Source of the DNA: Vigna angularis
Lineage: Eukaryota; Streptophyta; Magnoliopsida; Fabales; Fabaceae
Direction of reading: 5' to 3'
Length of the DNA stretch: 64,000 bases
NCBI RefSeq assembly: GCF_016808095.1
Contig: NC_068972.1
Location: 40,579,029-40,643,028 of the forward strand
The position numbers and the translations under genes were made by a program. Under the pieces are notes generated by a model. It was not told the origin of the DNA and made no database searches. It worked only from the letters and a program-made list of their open reading frames with translations. Shown piece by piece: positions 36,376-48,790 of this stretch; position 1 is the first letter of the stretch; each line of letters begins with the position of its first letter.

Positions 36376-39300
36376 AAGGTACCCTTGCTTGGATTGTTGA
36401 CACTAGGGCCACTAATCATTTGACCCATGAGAAAAGGAACTTTGTCACTTTTTATAAAATTAAGCCCATTTATGTCAGATTCCCAAATAACTCTGTTATC
36501 ACTGCTGAACATGCAGGGACTGTCCAATTCTCTAAAGATTTTATTATTTTTAATGTTCTATATATTCATGAGTTTTCTTTTAATCTAATTTCTGTCCAAA
36601 GTCTTATCAAAGACTTAAACTGCAGTCTAACTTTTTTCTCTGAGATTTGTCAGATAAGGGAGAATTCTACATTGAAGATGATTGGGTGTGCTAATCCTTA
36701 CAAAGGTATTTATTATCTACAAGCCTTTCCCAACCCTGACCAAGATTTCATTTTAAAGTCTGTTTTCTCTTATGAACATGTTGATGTAAATTTGTGGCAC
36801 TATAGGTTAGGTCATCTAGGACACAAAACTGTAAAACAAATATGCGGAAATTTTCCTTATATGCAAATGACTCCTGATATTGTTTGTGATACTTACCACT
36901 ATGCTAAACAACATAAATTGCCTTTTCCTGGAAGTGTTTCTTTGTCTACTGAATGTTTTGAAATGATTCACTGTGATATATAGGGTCCTCTTTCCATTTC
37001 CTGTGTTCTGGTCATAAGTATTTTCTTACTGTAGTTGATGACTATAGCAGACATACCTGAGCCTTTTTAATGAACAATAAAGGCTAAACTAGAAATTTAT
37101 TACAAAACTTTATTGTCAAAGTTAAAAATCAGTTTGATAAAACTGTTAAAACTATTAGGTCAGATAATAGACCTGAATTTAATTGTGTTAACTTGTATGA
37201 TTTGTATGGCATCAACCATCAAAAGAGCTGTGTTGAAACTCCTGAACAAAATTCTGTTGTGGAGCGCAAACATCAACACATCCTTAATGTGACTTGTAGC
37301 CTTCTTTTTCAATCTAATGTGCCTAATGCCTATTGGTCCTATGCTGTCACTCATGTTGTTTACCTAATAAATAGGTTACCTTCCCCTATTCTTAATAATA
37401 GAACACCTAATGACCTTGTGTATAATGCTCCTCCCACTTATTTGAATTTGAAAACTTTTGGGTACCTATGCTTTGCTTCCACTCTTGAAAACAACAAAAG
37501 TAAGCTTGACCCAAGAGCTAGGAAGGGAATTTTCCTTGGTTACAAGAGTGGTGTCAAAGGCTACATTGTTCTTGACATCAACATTAGGGAACTTTTCATA
37601 AGTAGAAATGTTATTTTTTATGAAGACATTTTTCCTTACAAAGACCAGCAAAGCAGAGAACTCAATAATAAAGAGGCAGACATAACTACTTTTCTTAATG
37701 ATCTTCTAGGCAGCTAGAATTCTATTGATGATGAGAGACCTGTTGAAATGGACACCAATGATCAAAGGCTGACACAGTAGATTGCCACTAACAGCAATAG
37801 TAATGACAACACTGCTGATAGTGAAGAAAATCATAGTTGCAGGAGATCTAACAGAGTTAGAAGGGCTCCAGGGTATCTAAATGACTATGTGCATCAGGTT
37901 AATCAATCTTTATCTATGAAAAACAATTTTAAATCCCCTTATCCCATTTCTGATATGTTGTCTTGTGATCCTTTGTCAGAGAAACACTTGAAGTATACTA
38001 TGGCCATCACTGCAAATAATGAACCTCACTGCAAATAATGAACCTCACTCTTAAGATGAGGCCAAAAACATGTGTGAATGGGTAGAAGCTATGTAGAGAG
38101 AAATCAAGGCCTTACAAGATAATAATACTTGGTATTTAACACAACTGCCTCTAGGAAAAACCCCATTGGTTGTAGATGGGTGTACAAGATTAAATACAAG
38201 GTTGATGGCACTATAGAAAGATATAAGGCTTGCCTAGTAGCAAAAGGCTATACCCAAAAGGAAGGGATAGACTATTTGGACACCTTCTCCCCTGTTGCCA
38301 AGCTCACTACTACTAGATTACTCATTGCTCTTGCAGCCTCCAAAAACTGGTTTCTACACCAGCTTGATGTGGACAATGCTTTCCTACATGGGGACCTAAA
38401 TGAAGAAGTTTACATGGAGCCACCACTTGGTCTTAATGTCCATGAGAAGGGTCAGGTTTGCAGGCTCACTAAGTCTCTATGGGGACCTAAAAAATTATAT
38501 TTTTTTCTCATTTCTGTCAACTATATTCAATCTAAGTCTGACCACTCACTTTTTATCAAAAAGACACCTACAGATTTCACAGCCTTACTTGTCTATGTAG
38601 ATGACATCATATTGACAGGGAATTCCATGACAGAAATCAATCACATAAAGGTTCTTTTGCATAACAGATTCCAAACAAAAAATCTGGGAGAACTTAAATA
38701 CTTCCTAGGCTTGGAGGTGGCCAGATCTAAGAAAGGGATTCATTTGTGTCAAAGGAAATACGCTCTAGACATCCTTAAGGAAACAAGAATGCTATGATGC
38801 AAATCATGTTCTACCCCATTTCTAAGTGATACAAGCTCATTGTATAAAATGGATAGCTACTTGGATGACCCTAGCTCCTATCGAAGATTGATAGGGAAGC
38901 TGCTCTATCTCACTAATACTAGACCTGATTTGTGTTTCTCTATTAATTTGTTAAGTCAGTTTATGCAATCTCCCACTAACTATCATTATCGGGCTGTGCA
39001 ACATATTCTTAGGTACATAAAATCTAAGCCTTCGGAGGGACTATTTTTTGCAGTTGATTCTCCAATACACCTAAAGGCCTTCAGTGACTCAGATTGGGCA
39101 ACCTGCTCTAATACTAGAAGGTCTACTACAGGTTTTTGCATCTTCCTTGGCTTATCCCTCATCTAATGGAAATCCAAGAAGCAAAGCACCGTTTCCAGAT
39201 CTTCCACCGAAGTAGAATATCATGCTCTAGTAGCTACTGCATGCGAGATATAATGGATCCACTATCTTCTTCAAGATCTTCAAGTTCAAGCAGTTGGGAC

Positions 39301-39520
39301 TCCTACTCTCTACTATAACAACAAGTCAGCAAGGCATATAGCTCATAACCAGAGCTTTCACGAGAGAACAAAGTGTATAGAGAACTGGATTGCCATGTTG
39401 CTCGTGAGAAGATCTAGGCTAATCTCCTACATCTCCTTCCAGTTCGCTTGGATGAACAGTTGGCTGACATTTTTACCAAGTTTGCCCATCGTGTACGGTT
39501 CCGATCCATCATCCCCAAGC
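36376..39520 (+). pseudogene. Copia pol pseudogene (protease, integrase, RT, RNase H)
   Basis: Order is the Ty1/copia order. The protease reads VDTRATNHLTH where relatives have D-S-G-A, so the active-site triad is altered. GAG-pre-integrase follows (NLWHYRLGHLGHKTV with a CxxxxxxK-type remnant). Integrase core pieces extend to 37700, with stops near 36981, 37036 and 37716. RT has [32 protein letters not shown] and [13 protein letters not shown]; the SLYGLKQ...W segment is shortened near 38480. Then come RNase H words (HLKAFSDSDWATC, STVSRSSTEVEYHAL) and DEQLADIFTKFA. Stops at 38796 and 39164 and smaller breaks show it cannot make a full polyprotein. Confidence 0.9.
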
Positions 39521-39550
39521 TTGGATTAGTGAGTATACACCATCCAGCTT

Positions 39551-39560
39551 TAGGGGAGGC
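39551..39560 (+). other. Polypurine tract of the copia element
   Basis: TAGGGGAGGC directly precedes the right LTR. Confidence 0.8.
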
Positions 39561-39898
39561 TATTGGGACTAAGATAGTCAGTCAAATTATTGTCAAAACA
39601 TAGTAATCGGTTTATTTTGTTAATTAGGGTTTCTATTTTCTATTTTCCCCTTTCTTCCCAAGAACCCTATAAATAAGGTTTCCCTCTTTCCCTTCCAGTT
39701 GTAACAGAACATACAAAATCATATTCAAACACTGTAAAAGTTGAGTTTCGTTTTCTTACCTCCGTTTCTCTACTTCCGCTTCGATCTTCTCTCTCTGTCA
39801 TACGCCTCTGCTTGCTTCCTCTTGCGAGCTCTTTCTCCCTCTTGAAAAATGAGAAGCTTCTCGAGGGTCTTACTTTTTTAAGGGTACCATTCCTAAAA
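39561..39898 (+). repeat. 3' LTR of the copia element
   Basis: 338-bp diverged copy of 33433-33769, starting TATTGGGACTAAG and ending CCTAAAA, followed by TTTAG. Confidence 0.9.
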
Positions 39899-39903
39899 TT
39901 TAG

Positions 39904-42900
39904 AAATGTAAAATTCAATGCATATGAAATCAAGTATAGATGATATCTATAGAAAAAGTTATAACAAAAAGTAAGCAAATGTCTAATTAGCTTAAAATAC
40001 AAAATATAAGAAAGTGTGTACAATAAGTCTACTTCATTACAATTAAAAGAAAATGATTTAAATATCAAAAAATTGATATTGAAAGTGGTTTTCAATTTAC
40101 AAACATCCCAACATCCCATTAGTTTCTAGCTTATCGAACACTACTAATGAGTGCATGTTTATATCCCCAGTTAGTCTTTAATATTGAATTCTTCATTGAT
40201 TTTTTTTAATTTAAAAGAATAATTTAATTAGGATTTGTTATAATTGAATTTATTGAACATAAGATACAAAAACAAGATAAAAGTAGCCTTTTAGTTGAAT
40301 AAATATTCTTTAGATATTTTGAGGTGTATTAGTGTAGTTGTAGCTAAGTTGAGCTTATTGAAGTGTAAAAATAATTTGGTTAAAGTTTCATGACACCTTA
40401 AAGATAAATCCAAAAATAATAAATAATCAAAACCACAAGAAATCAAGTCAAACATTGGATGAAGAAGACAAGAAAAACATGAAAAAAAGTGAAGAAATTT
40501 GACTAAACCAGAAAAGGAGAACAAGCAACAAAAATTAGATCTTGTAATTTTCTCTACTTTTTTGTACAAAAATGGATTTGATTATTGATAAATGTTTATG
40601 ATAAAAGATAATTTAGAAAAAGTATATCTTAAGATATTTTATTTGATGTTGTTAAATAATTACTTTATTTAACTATATCAATAAATATCAAAAATAATAT
40701 TTTCATTTTTTTAATATAATAAATATTTTCTCAAATATTTTTATATCTCTACAACAATCAAATACATCTTGAAGATATTGGATTATTTATAAGATAGTTT
40801 GAGGAGATTACTTTATCATAAAGAAGATTACAATAATAGAAAAATAAAAATCCATGGCTAATCAAGTTCTATATAAAAAGACCAAGGGAAAGCAGAAACA
40901 ACTCCTCGACTTGGAAGCATTCACCACTCCTGTCACTTTTATTTTCATCATGTATCTCACTCCATTCATGGAGGGCGGGCTAAGCTTCTAGGGTTATTTC
41001 AATGTAATTTCATTATGGATTTTGAGGTTAAGTTGAATTAATGTCTTTGTTTATGTTGATTATTGATTTGGATTATCTTTCATCTATGTCTTTTGTTTCT
41101 CAATCACATGAAAAGTACTAATTTTTACATAGTAGCTAATTAGTGAGGTGTTTTAATCTATACGCATGTTGATCGTGTGAGTTTAATGATTTTTAATTTT
41201 GATGGAGAATGTACTTTGATTGAAGTTAAAAACTTTCATATGATTAAATGAATTTTGCTACCAATTGATAATGTGCTTTTATTAGTGGTGAAAACTTCAA
41301 CAATAATTAGTCAAGATTGTACTTTGATTAATTAACCTTTAATTTGGTTAGAAGATAAAAGAATAAGCATGACAAAATTTAATTGAAAATGTACTTTGGT
41401 TGAATTTATTGTGATTAATCTTGAAATGTCTTATTTTTAATTGAGAATCTACTTTTGGTTAAATGTAAGATCACCCTTAAATTAATTAAGAATGTACTTT
41501 AATTAATTTGAAACTCTAAAGCGATAATTAATTAAACAATAATCTTGGATAACAAACGGTGAATCTATTTTGGACAAATAGTGGAAGTTAACCTATTTTA
41601 TTATAACTGTTTCAAAGTTTTTTTCTTTGTTTTTCATTCAAATTCACATCAATCTTCAATATTAATCTCATTAGGAAAGATTTTTACTTTTATCTTTAAG
41701 CATTACATTGTGTTTTACTAATTTTTAATAGTCTTTCATAAGAGTCGAATATTGAAAAAGTATTCTGTATTCGTTGAAAAATGACTCAGAGTTACTTTAA
41801 CCTTATCTAATTTGTTAACTACTAACTTGATAATAGTGAAATTGCCTTGTTAAGTAGTAGTGATTTGATAGCGTCGACGATAGCGTATCAACTACCTAAC
41901 CCAAATAATATACACACACACAAACACACTCTAGTAGATTTTGGCCTCTAGCCATGACATACCCATCACTCTACTATCCTTTTTCTCTGACTCCACCTTC
42001 CAAAGCAGAGTGCCAAGCTAGAAAGATCACACTCCTTTTCCTTGCTCAAATTAAGCACAAAACTGCAGGTATTGTCTAATGGATACCACTCATCATCTTA
42101 CGACCTTCTCCATCCACAAGTCCTTCAGTCATTCTAAAAAAAGTTTGAGGAAAACTTCCACAAGGTGATTTACAATTCTAGAAAACACCTATCCGTGTTA
42201 TTCCAGCAAGGTAAACCACTTTCTGAATCATTGTTCGATACCTTCATAAAGTGCTTGAAGTTAGCAGACTCAACAAATCAATCGTCTGATATGTGTACAT
42301 ATATACACCTATCAAACGATTGCCTCCCTTAGCACAAGTGATCGTTTGATGAGTACTTCGTATAGCAAGTACCTTACCTAACTATCACTCATATAGTTAA
42401 CCCTCACTTGACCATTAAAGTATATGGTTTGATGTTATTCATTATCCTATAAGTTAGTCAAATAAAGCTAAACCCCATCACACTTTACCATATTGTTTTG
42501 AACTTGTCTAATATCCTTTCTTAGTTATCAACTACCCTTGTCTCTTCCACTATTGTAGTTAGAACTTTCACTCTAGTATTCTCCTAAAAACCTCTATCCA
42601 TAGGAGGTTTTGACTAGAGCCACCCAAGGCTCACCACTATTACCCTAGATAAACAACACACCACATTTGATCATGGCATTTAATCATACATCAACAAGCA
42701 TTATCATCAATGCACATACCAAATATAAACACAACCACATATATAACATATCAACATGTGTTTCATATCATCAACAATAATATCCACCAACATATTATAA
42801 CAAAAAACACAAAAATGTTAGATTTCCTTACCTTGAAAAATATGTTCTTTTACCCAACAACTCAAACACGTGAGTATAGCCCACACCAGCTTACTCCACA

Positions 42901-43040
42901 AAGAAACACCCCAAACTAGGAATTTGAGCAAACCCACGATACCTCTGACACCCAACGACTATTACCAATCCCAATGACAACACATGCAAGCATAATCCCA
43001 AACTAACAAAACCAAGAAAAACTAGAAAGATTTACCTCTA
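39904..43040. other. AT-rich intergenic DNA with decayed repeat signals
   Basis: No gene is supported. CTATATAAAAAGACC at about 40870, followed by a short GC-richer block to 41000, looks like the promoter and leader part of an old LTR; this is tentative. At 41205-41506 the word AATGTACTTTGATT recurs six times in varied form. At 42279-42322 is a 44-nt imperfect palindrome (CAATCGTCTGAT...ATCAAACGATTG). The remaining text is low-complexity and C/A-rich from 42600. Confidence 0.5.
41205..41506 (+). repeat. Six loosely spaced copies of an AATGTACTTTGATT-like word
   Basis: Occurrences at about 41208, 41269, 41317, 41388, 41446 and 41490, with spacings of roughly 45-70 bp. The sequence between is AT-rich and only partly alike. 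It is probably a degraded minisatellite-like part of an old element. Confidence 0.6.
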
Positions 43041-43044
43041 GTCA

Positions 43045-43320
43045 CATCCAACTTTCCCCGAGGACAACCACAACTGTAGAAGGAAGCAAGAAAGAAATGT
43101 AGAGAACAATATTTTGTAGAGAAGTATGATTTGTTTAATAATTCAACTCGATGATGGATATTTTTGACTTATGCATGCATTCCTTGAAAAGAGTCAAGCA
43201 TTGAGTTACACATATTAAGCTCCTTAACCTTCTCACGAACAATTATCCACTAATTTCTCCCTCTCGTTGCACTATTGCTAACACGCGTAAGCGAAACTTC
43301 CTTACCATGTGGCTAACATG
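43045..43320 (+). repeat. 276-bp direct repeat, copy 1
   Basis: Begins CATCCAACTTTCCCCGAGG and ends CCATGTGGCTAACATG. Over 90% identical by eye to 43521-43795. The period is 476 bp with about 200 bp of unrelated sequence between. Confidence 0.92.
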
Positions 43321-43520
43321 TGATAACGGTAATTCTTACCATTATCTGTGGTGCACTTTTATACCAAATCAACTCTCTTGAAGCTTGAAACCTCCTTAAT
43401 CCTCTTTTTTATCTAACTTTGTGAATAAGTTTAGTTTAGGTTACACTTAGGGGTTTTCATCACTAATTCCCTCAGATTTTTGCAGGCAAATTGTGCGCAT
43501 TGGAAGAGTATCAAAACCAT

Positions 43521-43795
43521 CATCCAACTTTCCCCGAGGACAACCATAACTCTAGAAGGAAGCAAGAAAGAAATGTAGAGAACAATATTTTGTAGAGAAG
43601 TATGATTTGTTTAATAATGCAACTCGATGATGGATATTTTTGACTTATGCATGCATTCCTTAAAAAGAGTCAAGCATTGAGTTACACATATTAAGCTCCT
43701 TAACCTTCTCACCAACAATTATCCACTAATTTCTCCCTTGTTTGCACTGTTGCTAACACGCTTAAGCAAAACTTCCTTACCATGTGGCTAACATG
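43521..43795 (+). repeat. 276-bp direct repeat, copy 2
   Basis: Second copy of 43045-43320, with the same ends and a handful of substitutions and one short deletion. It abuts a gypsy integrase relic, so the pair may be part of the same decayed element. Confidence 0.92.
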
Positions 43796-43899
43796 CAACT
43801 GGACATCTCAACACATATGACAACATCTAACGCTTTCAACCTCAACTCGTCTTACCAAAATAAATGCTCTGATCATCTGCTATGTATATGTTACACTTA

Positions 43900-44470
43900 C
43901 AATATCTACACAGTGTAGAACACACCTAATGTCTGATTAGTGCAACTTATACCCCTCATATAACACTCAACCAACAATTATCGTCTCCCCAACCAACACT
44001 ACATTTATCTAGTGCAAGAATACATACTATGTGTTCATAAGCTACTGGAAGAATCTTCCTAGGATTTGACATGGTCTAGTAAACGTAGAAGAAAACATTG
44101 TGCATCTCAATGCTCTTCTTGTAGTAGGAGTAACTCATACAAACACATGATCCCAACCTCAAACTTAAGGGTCTTTTGTTTGCATATGACTTTTGCATAT
44201 TACTTTTGCCTATTACTTTTGCCACTCTGAATTGCTTTCATTTGATTCTAAATCAACTTTATATTTTTTGTGGTTTGCTAGAGTAATTATGACCTACCAA
44301 CATTGTCTCACTGTCTTGGAACCAACACAAAAGAGTCATACACCTCCTTCCATATAAGAACTCATGGGGAACTAACCCAATATTAGTGTGAAAGTTATTA
44401 TTGTAAATGAACTCTACTAGGGTTGCATTTTCTCCCCAGATTATCCAAGACTCAAACCTTTAATGTATTA
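43900..44470 (-). pseudogene. Ty3/gypsy integrase C-terminal relic, minus strand
   Basis: On the minus strand the text runs WGENATLVEFIYNNNFHTN, IGLVPHEFLYGRRCMTLLCW, then KSYANKRPLKFEVG and a FSSTFTRPCQIL-like segment. These match, in order, the AEFAYNNSYHSSIGM..YEALYGRRCR..CW, QKSYADKRR..LEFxxGD and F.GPYQIL blocks of gypsy integrases. Several frameshifts and stops are present. Flanking LTRs were not identified. Confidence 0.75.
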
Positions 44471-44944
44471 TTCTACTTACCTTTTTCTAATTTTGTAAAA
44501 TGGTTAGTCGACACCCAATTCTAAATGATAGGCAGGAAAAAGAAAATCTAAAAAGTAATATGTAATATAAGCTGAAATAAAGATGAAATTACGTGTTTGG
44601 AATTACATAAGGCATGTAAAGTCAAGAATATAATTCTTCATGTTAGGCATCTAAATATCAGTATTGAAAAAAGTTTGTAACTTATTCACAGCCTCAATTC
44701 CTAAGCATCATGAAGCACAGTTTATGAGCTATTTGTGATGTAAATTCTTCAATTTGCAACAGTTGGATTGGTGTGAAATGGTGAGTTCCCACTTTCTACT
44801 TTGAACGAGAGTAAGTGGTTGGGATGCTTACCCTTTTGTGGAAATGTGTTTCTCATATCTAGGCTGTCTGCTGTTGAAAGAAACCTGAAATGATGATATC
44901 GATGCCTTTGCTTCCCGACTCACCCTCATCACCACCACTCCCAT

Positions 44945-45045
44945 CACGCCACGTGTCTTCAACACCGACACTTTCTATTAGCCTACGGGGTTGTGGTACA
45001 CCACCAGGCCTACCTACCCCATGCATCCTCATGTGCATGCATGGT
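44945..45045 (+). promoter_or_regulatory. G-box and RY elements upstream of the Dof gene
   Basis: CCACGTGTC (G-box/ABRE core CACGTG at 44950-44955) and CATGCATG (RY element at 45036-45043) lie 380-480 bases before the start codon. A TATA-like GTGTATATACATG is at about 45229-45241. These are exact word matches; function is inferred. Confidence 0.5.
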
Positions 45046-45298
45046 GCATACACATTCCCAAGATCATAATATCCATCATATCATGTGCATCAAATCAAAC
45101 TTCACCACAACTCTCAATGTGCTTTGGGAGTTCAAGCCTCACTTCGACCACATATAACCCCTTTCTACACCAAATTAGCATTACCACCTTCTCTTAACTT
45201 GTCCCTCTTTCGCTCTCACACGAAAAGTGTGTGTATATACATGTTTTTCTATGAAACAAATGCAAGTAAGGTTTAAAAAAAAGTCTGCATTTATGATT

Positions 45299-45428
45299 TT
45301 GACCGTAATATCAAGATTTCTTTTATGTGTCTGCGACCATAGTACAACTTTAGTAGTAATATCAAGGTTTTTGTTGTGATTTTGACCTTAATATCACAAC
45401 TTTAGTAGTAACATCAAGGTTTTTGTGA
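45299..45428 (+). repeat. 52-bp tandem repeat in the Dof 5' UTR
   Basis: ACAACTTTAGTAGTAA followed by ATCAAGGTTTTTGT occurs at 45344 and 45396. A partial earlier unit (GACCGTAATATCAAGATTT) is at 45299. The last unit runs directly into the start codon. Confidence 0.85.
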
Positions 45429-46318
45429 TGATGGAGAGTGGATGGAAGGCGGAGGTTGAGATATCACCAAATTGTCCAAGGTGTGGTTCTTCCAACACCA
45501 AGTTCTGCTACTACAATAACTACAGCTTAACTCAACCCAGGTACTTTTGCAAAGGGTGCAGAAGGTACTGGACCAAAGGAGGCTCTCTTCGGAATGTGCC
45601 TGTTGGTGGTGGCTGCAGGAAGAACAGAAGAGGTAACAAGACCTTGTTGAGACAATCCATTGATGGTTTCACTTTCAAAACTTCATCATCATCACCTTGT
45701 GGGAATGCCACAGATCATAATAATAACCCTGTTGGGCATTCTTATGATCCCAGAATAAGGACTTCTGCAGCTTCTAGCTCCTCATCAGGGATGAGTGATG
45801 GACCAAATATTGATCTTGCACTAGTTTATGCAAATTTCCTCAACCAAAACCCCAGTTCTGAATCTGGGATTGAGAGCAGTAATCCAGATCAAGTTCGAAC
45901 AGCTTTTGATCCTTCTCTGGAAAATAATTCAAGGCTATCAAACACAGATGTTTCTGATCCAAGTACTTTGCCTGAAGAAATTGCTCTTACTGGGTGTTTG
46001 AATCTTCCAGAACAACCATCCACACATTCTGCTGAGGCTAATAATGGTGGCCAAATATGCTATGGTGACTTCAACTCTATGCAGACTATTCAAAAAGATG
46101 GAATTCAGCAGTGTAGTAGTCATGGTGGTGCTGTGAATTTTGAGCTGCCGCCATTACCTGGTGAAGTGGAAGCCTCACATGATGATCATCATCATCATAT
46201 GATGTGGTCAAATTCTGAGATGATGACATTTCAAGCCACGCAACCACCACTTCTTGGACCTGAAGTTCATGATGCAGACTTGTTAATAGGTAATTGGAGC
46301 CCCTTTGATTTGCCTTGA
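45428..46318 (+). CDS. DOF3.5: Dof zinc-finger transcription factor, DOF3.5/DOF1.2 type
   Basis: Intronless gene of 296 codons. The start at 45428 is the first ATG; a second ATG follows directly at 45431. The frame is also open from a GTG at 45425, which I do not use. The Dof finger C-x2-C-x21-C-x2-C uses C16, C19, C41 and C44 and is followed by [18 protein letters not shown]. This fold binds AAAG-core DNA in the nucleus. Outside the finger, [12 protein letters not shown] (about residue 136) and the C-terminal [12 protein letters not shown] are hallmarks I recall from Arabidopsis DOF3.5 and DOF1.2, so I place it in that clade. The basic stretch CRKNRRGNK after the finger may serve nuclear import. 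A His-rich patch (DDHHHHMMW) lies near residue 258. Orthology to DOF3.5 itself is less certain than Dof membership. Confidence 0.93.
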   Translation: MMESGWKAEVEISPNCPRCGSSNTKFCYYNNYSLTQPRYFCKGCRRYWTKGGSLRNVPVGGGCRKNRRGNKTLLRQSIDGFTFKTSSSSPCGNATDHNNNPVGHSYDPRIRTSAASSSSSGMSDGPNIDLALVYANFLNQNPSSESGIESSNPDQVRTAFDPSLENNSRLSNTDVSDPSTLPEEIALTGCLNLPEQPSTHSAEANNGGQICYGDFNSMQTIQKDGIQQCSSHGGAVNFELPPLPGEVEASHDDHHHHMMWSNSEMMTFQATQPPLLGPEVHDADLLIGNWSPFDLP

Positions 46319-48790
46319 GATGTTTAAGAAAAATTATTCTGTTCATTTTTCATTGCTTGCTTGTTATGTTTAGAATGAATTGTTACTACTAAATAATAAA
46401 TTTATAAATGTAAACACAAATTAAAAGTCTCTATTTAGTCTACACAGTAACACTACATACACTGAATTTATATACTGATAAACTCTCATTCCTGTGATGA
46501 CGTCAATCTGGTTGTTCAGTTTTTGAGGTTTTCAATGGTTGTCAGAAAATTGAATTCTTCATCCTGTTACAGTTTCTAGGAAGAAACAACTCATGTTCCA
46601 TAACTTGCATGACAGAGTGACACTGCTGTGCTGTGTTCACCTTTTATTTTCATTACAGTGAAAAAAATAAAAAGATAAAACCAAGTGAACTTTTTTTTAT
46701 ATAAATTTAAATTATCCTACCTATTTTAATTATAAATACTCTTATTTATAAGAGCTTTCATAAAGTGAAGTAATACGACATTTGATCATGATAAAGTAAG
46801 TTATACAGTGTAAGATTACTTTATATTATAGTTATTATAGTTAGTACTTAACCACACACACGATTAGGTTATTAGTTTTTAAAATATTTACATTAAATTT
46901 TATATCAATTTTAACTTTTATTAATTGATAAGTAAAAGATTTTATTCAGATAATTCATTACCATTAAATATTTTGTTTATAAAACAATCACGTGTTCATT
47001 TCATTTTCTTCTCAAAATTTTAGGATGAAATTTATCCATTGTCGGCATATTTTTCTCAATTATTACCATATCTCATTATCATTGTAGCCTACAACTATTC
47101 ATAACGTCTCATAGTTGGTAGAAGTCTCGAGCATTCTCAACTATACTATTCCTTAAGGAATCTTCAGTATGATTATTGAAATCAACAAAAGCTACAAAAG
47201 TAACAAATGCAAATAAAATTCTTTATTATTAAATGATATTAATTATCATAGACTTTCTTCTCATTCTCTGCAATGGCTGCCGTTCGTAATAAAGAAAACA
47301 AAACTTTAGGAAGTTTAACATTCTCGTAACTCGCATAATTCGCCATCCATCTCAAAGTGTTTCCAATAAACTACGTACTCATCCCATTGGGTTTTATTGT
47401 TTTTGCTGAGTAATCCCTGTAGGATTCCAATTTTGTTTTATAATGAATTGCAATAAGTAGAAGTATCTCCAACCAATTAGGTTTTGAACCTTAAAATTTT
47501 TCTGTTTTGAACTTTAAATTTTGATGTATACTATAAATATCATGGACTGAAAACTTAGTTGTCGACCAACGTGGTTTTACTAGAAAGCATTTTAGGGTTT
47601 AAATAACTTGTGTTGAATTGAATCACCAACTTTGACAAGTACTAAGTCAGCACTGGGGCATATATGATAATTAATGCAGTTCACAATTAACTCAAAATCA
47701 CTGGAATAACTGATTGGCCTAACCTAGTTGAAGATGAGCCACTAATTTCCCACAATTAGGTCAAAAAATTATGCCTATATATGCATTTTTTTTTAATGTT
47801 TGTGTGTGTGTTTATTTGACTTTCAACATTAAATGAACATAAATTGGCAAATTGGACATATTTTTGTGGTGAGATGACATGGTTCATTGGGAAATTCATG
47901 AACCATTCAGTTAACCACTATGTTTTGTACTTTATTTTGTCATAGAAGAAAATTTCAAAGTTTGAATATTTTGACGATAGTGTCCACCGACCTCAAACTG
48001 TGTGCAAATCACACGATCCCAGAAAAACCCACGATCCAATAAAGTGGGCCCCACAATCGGCTTCGATTTCATAAAGATAATGTATAATTTATTTACACGA
48101 TTCATAAGATCCCTTTATCCAGGGACCATTTGGAAAATAATATAAGTTACGTTAATTTCACTGTAGATTTTCTTCAACAATCGTGATCTATCTTATTCTT
48201 TTTTTCCTTTTTTAGGGTTTGATCCTTTCTCATGTCTCATTCCTTTTCATTATGAGAGTGCTAATTTTTGTTCATGCCCTAAAATGGTCGTGGAGAAGGG
48301 GTGGCGCGGCTGGGTGGCATTACCGTGTGCAAGCTGTTGCTTTCTATGTGAACGTACGCTTTAATTTTGCAAGATGCTCGATTCGGAATATGTTGTAATT
48401 AATCTTACCATTGATAATAGATATTTACTCCATTCTATTGTACACTAATTATAGTTCTTTTTTTCTTAAAAAAATTGAATCTAATTTAATCTCATTGAAA
48501 AATATTATTAGTCAATTCAAGATATCCAATAATCTCAATCTTAAAAAAAATTAAATTATATAAACCATACCATTTCGGTTCTAAAAAGTATTTTTAGATG
48601 TTTTGGATTTGTTTTTGGGACTTGTTTCGGTATGTAGGGTCGACAACTAGATGTTCTAAAAAGTTTAGTTTGTCTCTCTTCTTCTAATATCTTGTGGTTC
48701 CTCTCTAGCAAAGTCCAAGTCCCAACAGATAAGCTAAAAGCACTCCGTAATCGTTTGGTTAATACTGTTTTGAGATTTCTAGAGTTGACT
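46319..48790. other. Dof 3' UTR and AT-rich intergenic stretch
   Basis: The probable 3' UTR extends to about 46440 (AATAATAAATTTATAAATG near 46390). The rest is AT-rich with short pyrimidine tracts. A small GC-richer island at 48285-48355 shows no open frame or known motif. No gene is supported. Confidence 0.55.

Larger units (their letters stand above)
33433..39898 (+). mobile_element. Old Ty1/copia LTR retrotransposon with non-canonical LTR ends
   Basis: LTRs at 33433-33769 and 39561-39898. The target duplication TTTAG is at 33428-33432 and 39899-39903. LTRs begin TATTG and end CTAAAA instead of TG...CA. A tRNA-iMet primer site directly follows the left LTR and a GGGGAGG polypurine tract precedes the right one. 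The LTRs differ at roughly 8-9% of positions by eye, and the coding region has many stops, so the insertion is old. A solo LTR (34747-36120) sits inside gag. Confidence 0.92.

Noticed and set aside
43045..43795. CRISPR-like or satellite array
   Set aside because: There are only two long copies with one spacer, in plant nuclear DNA next to retroelement relics.
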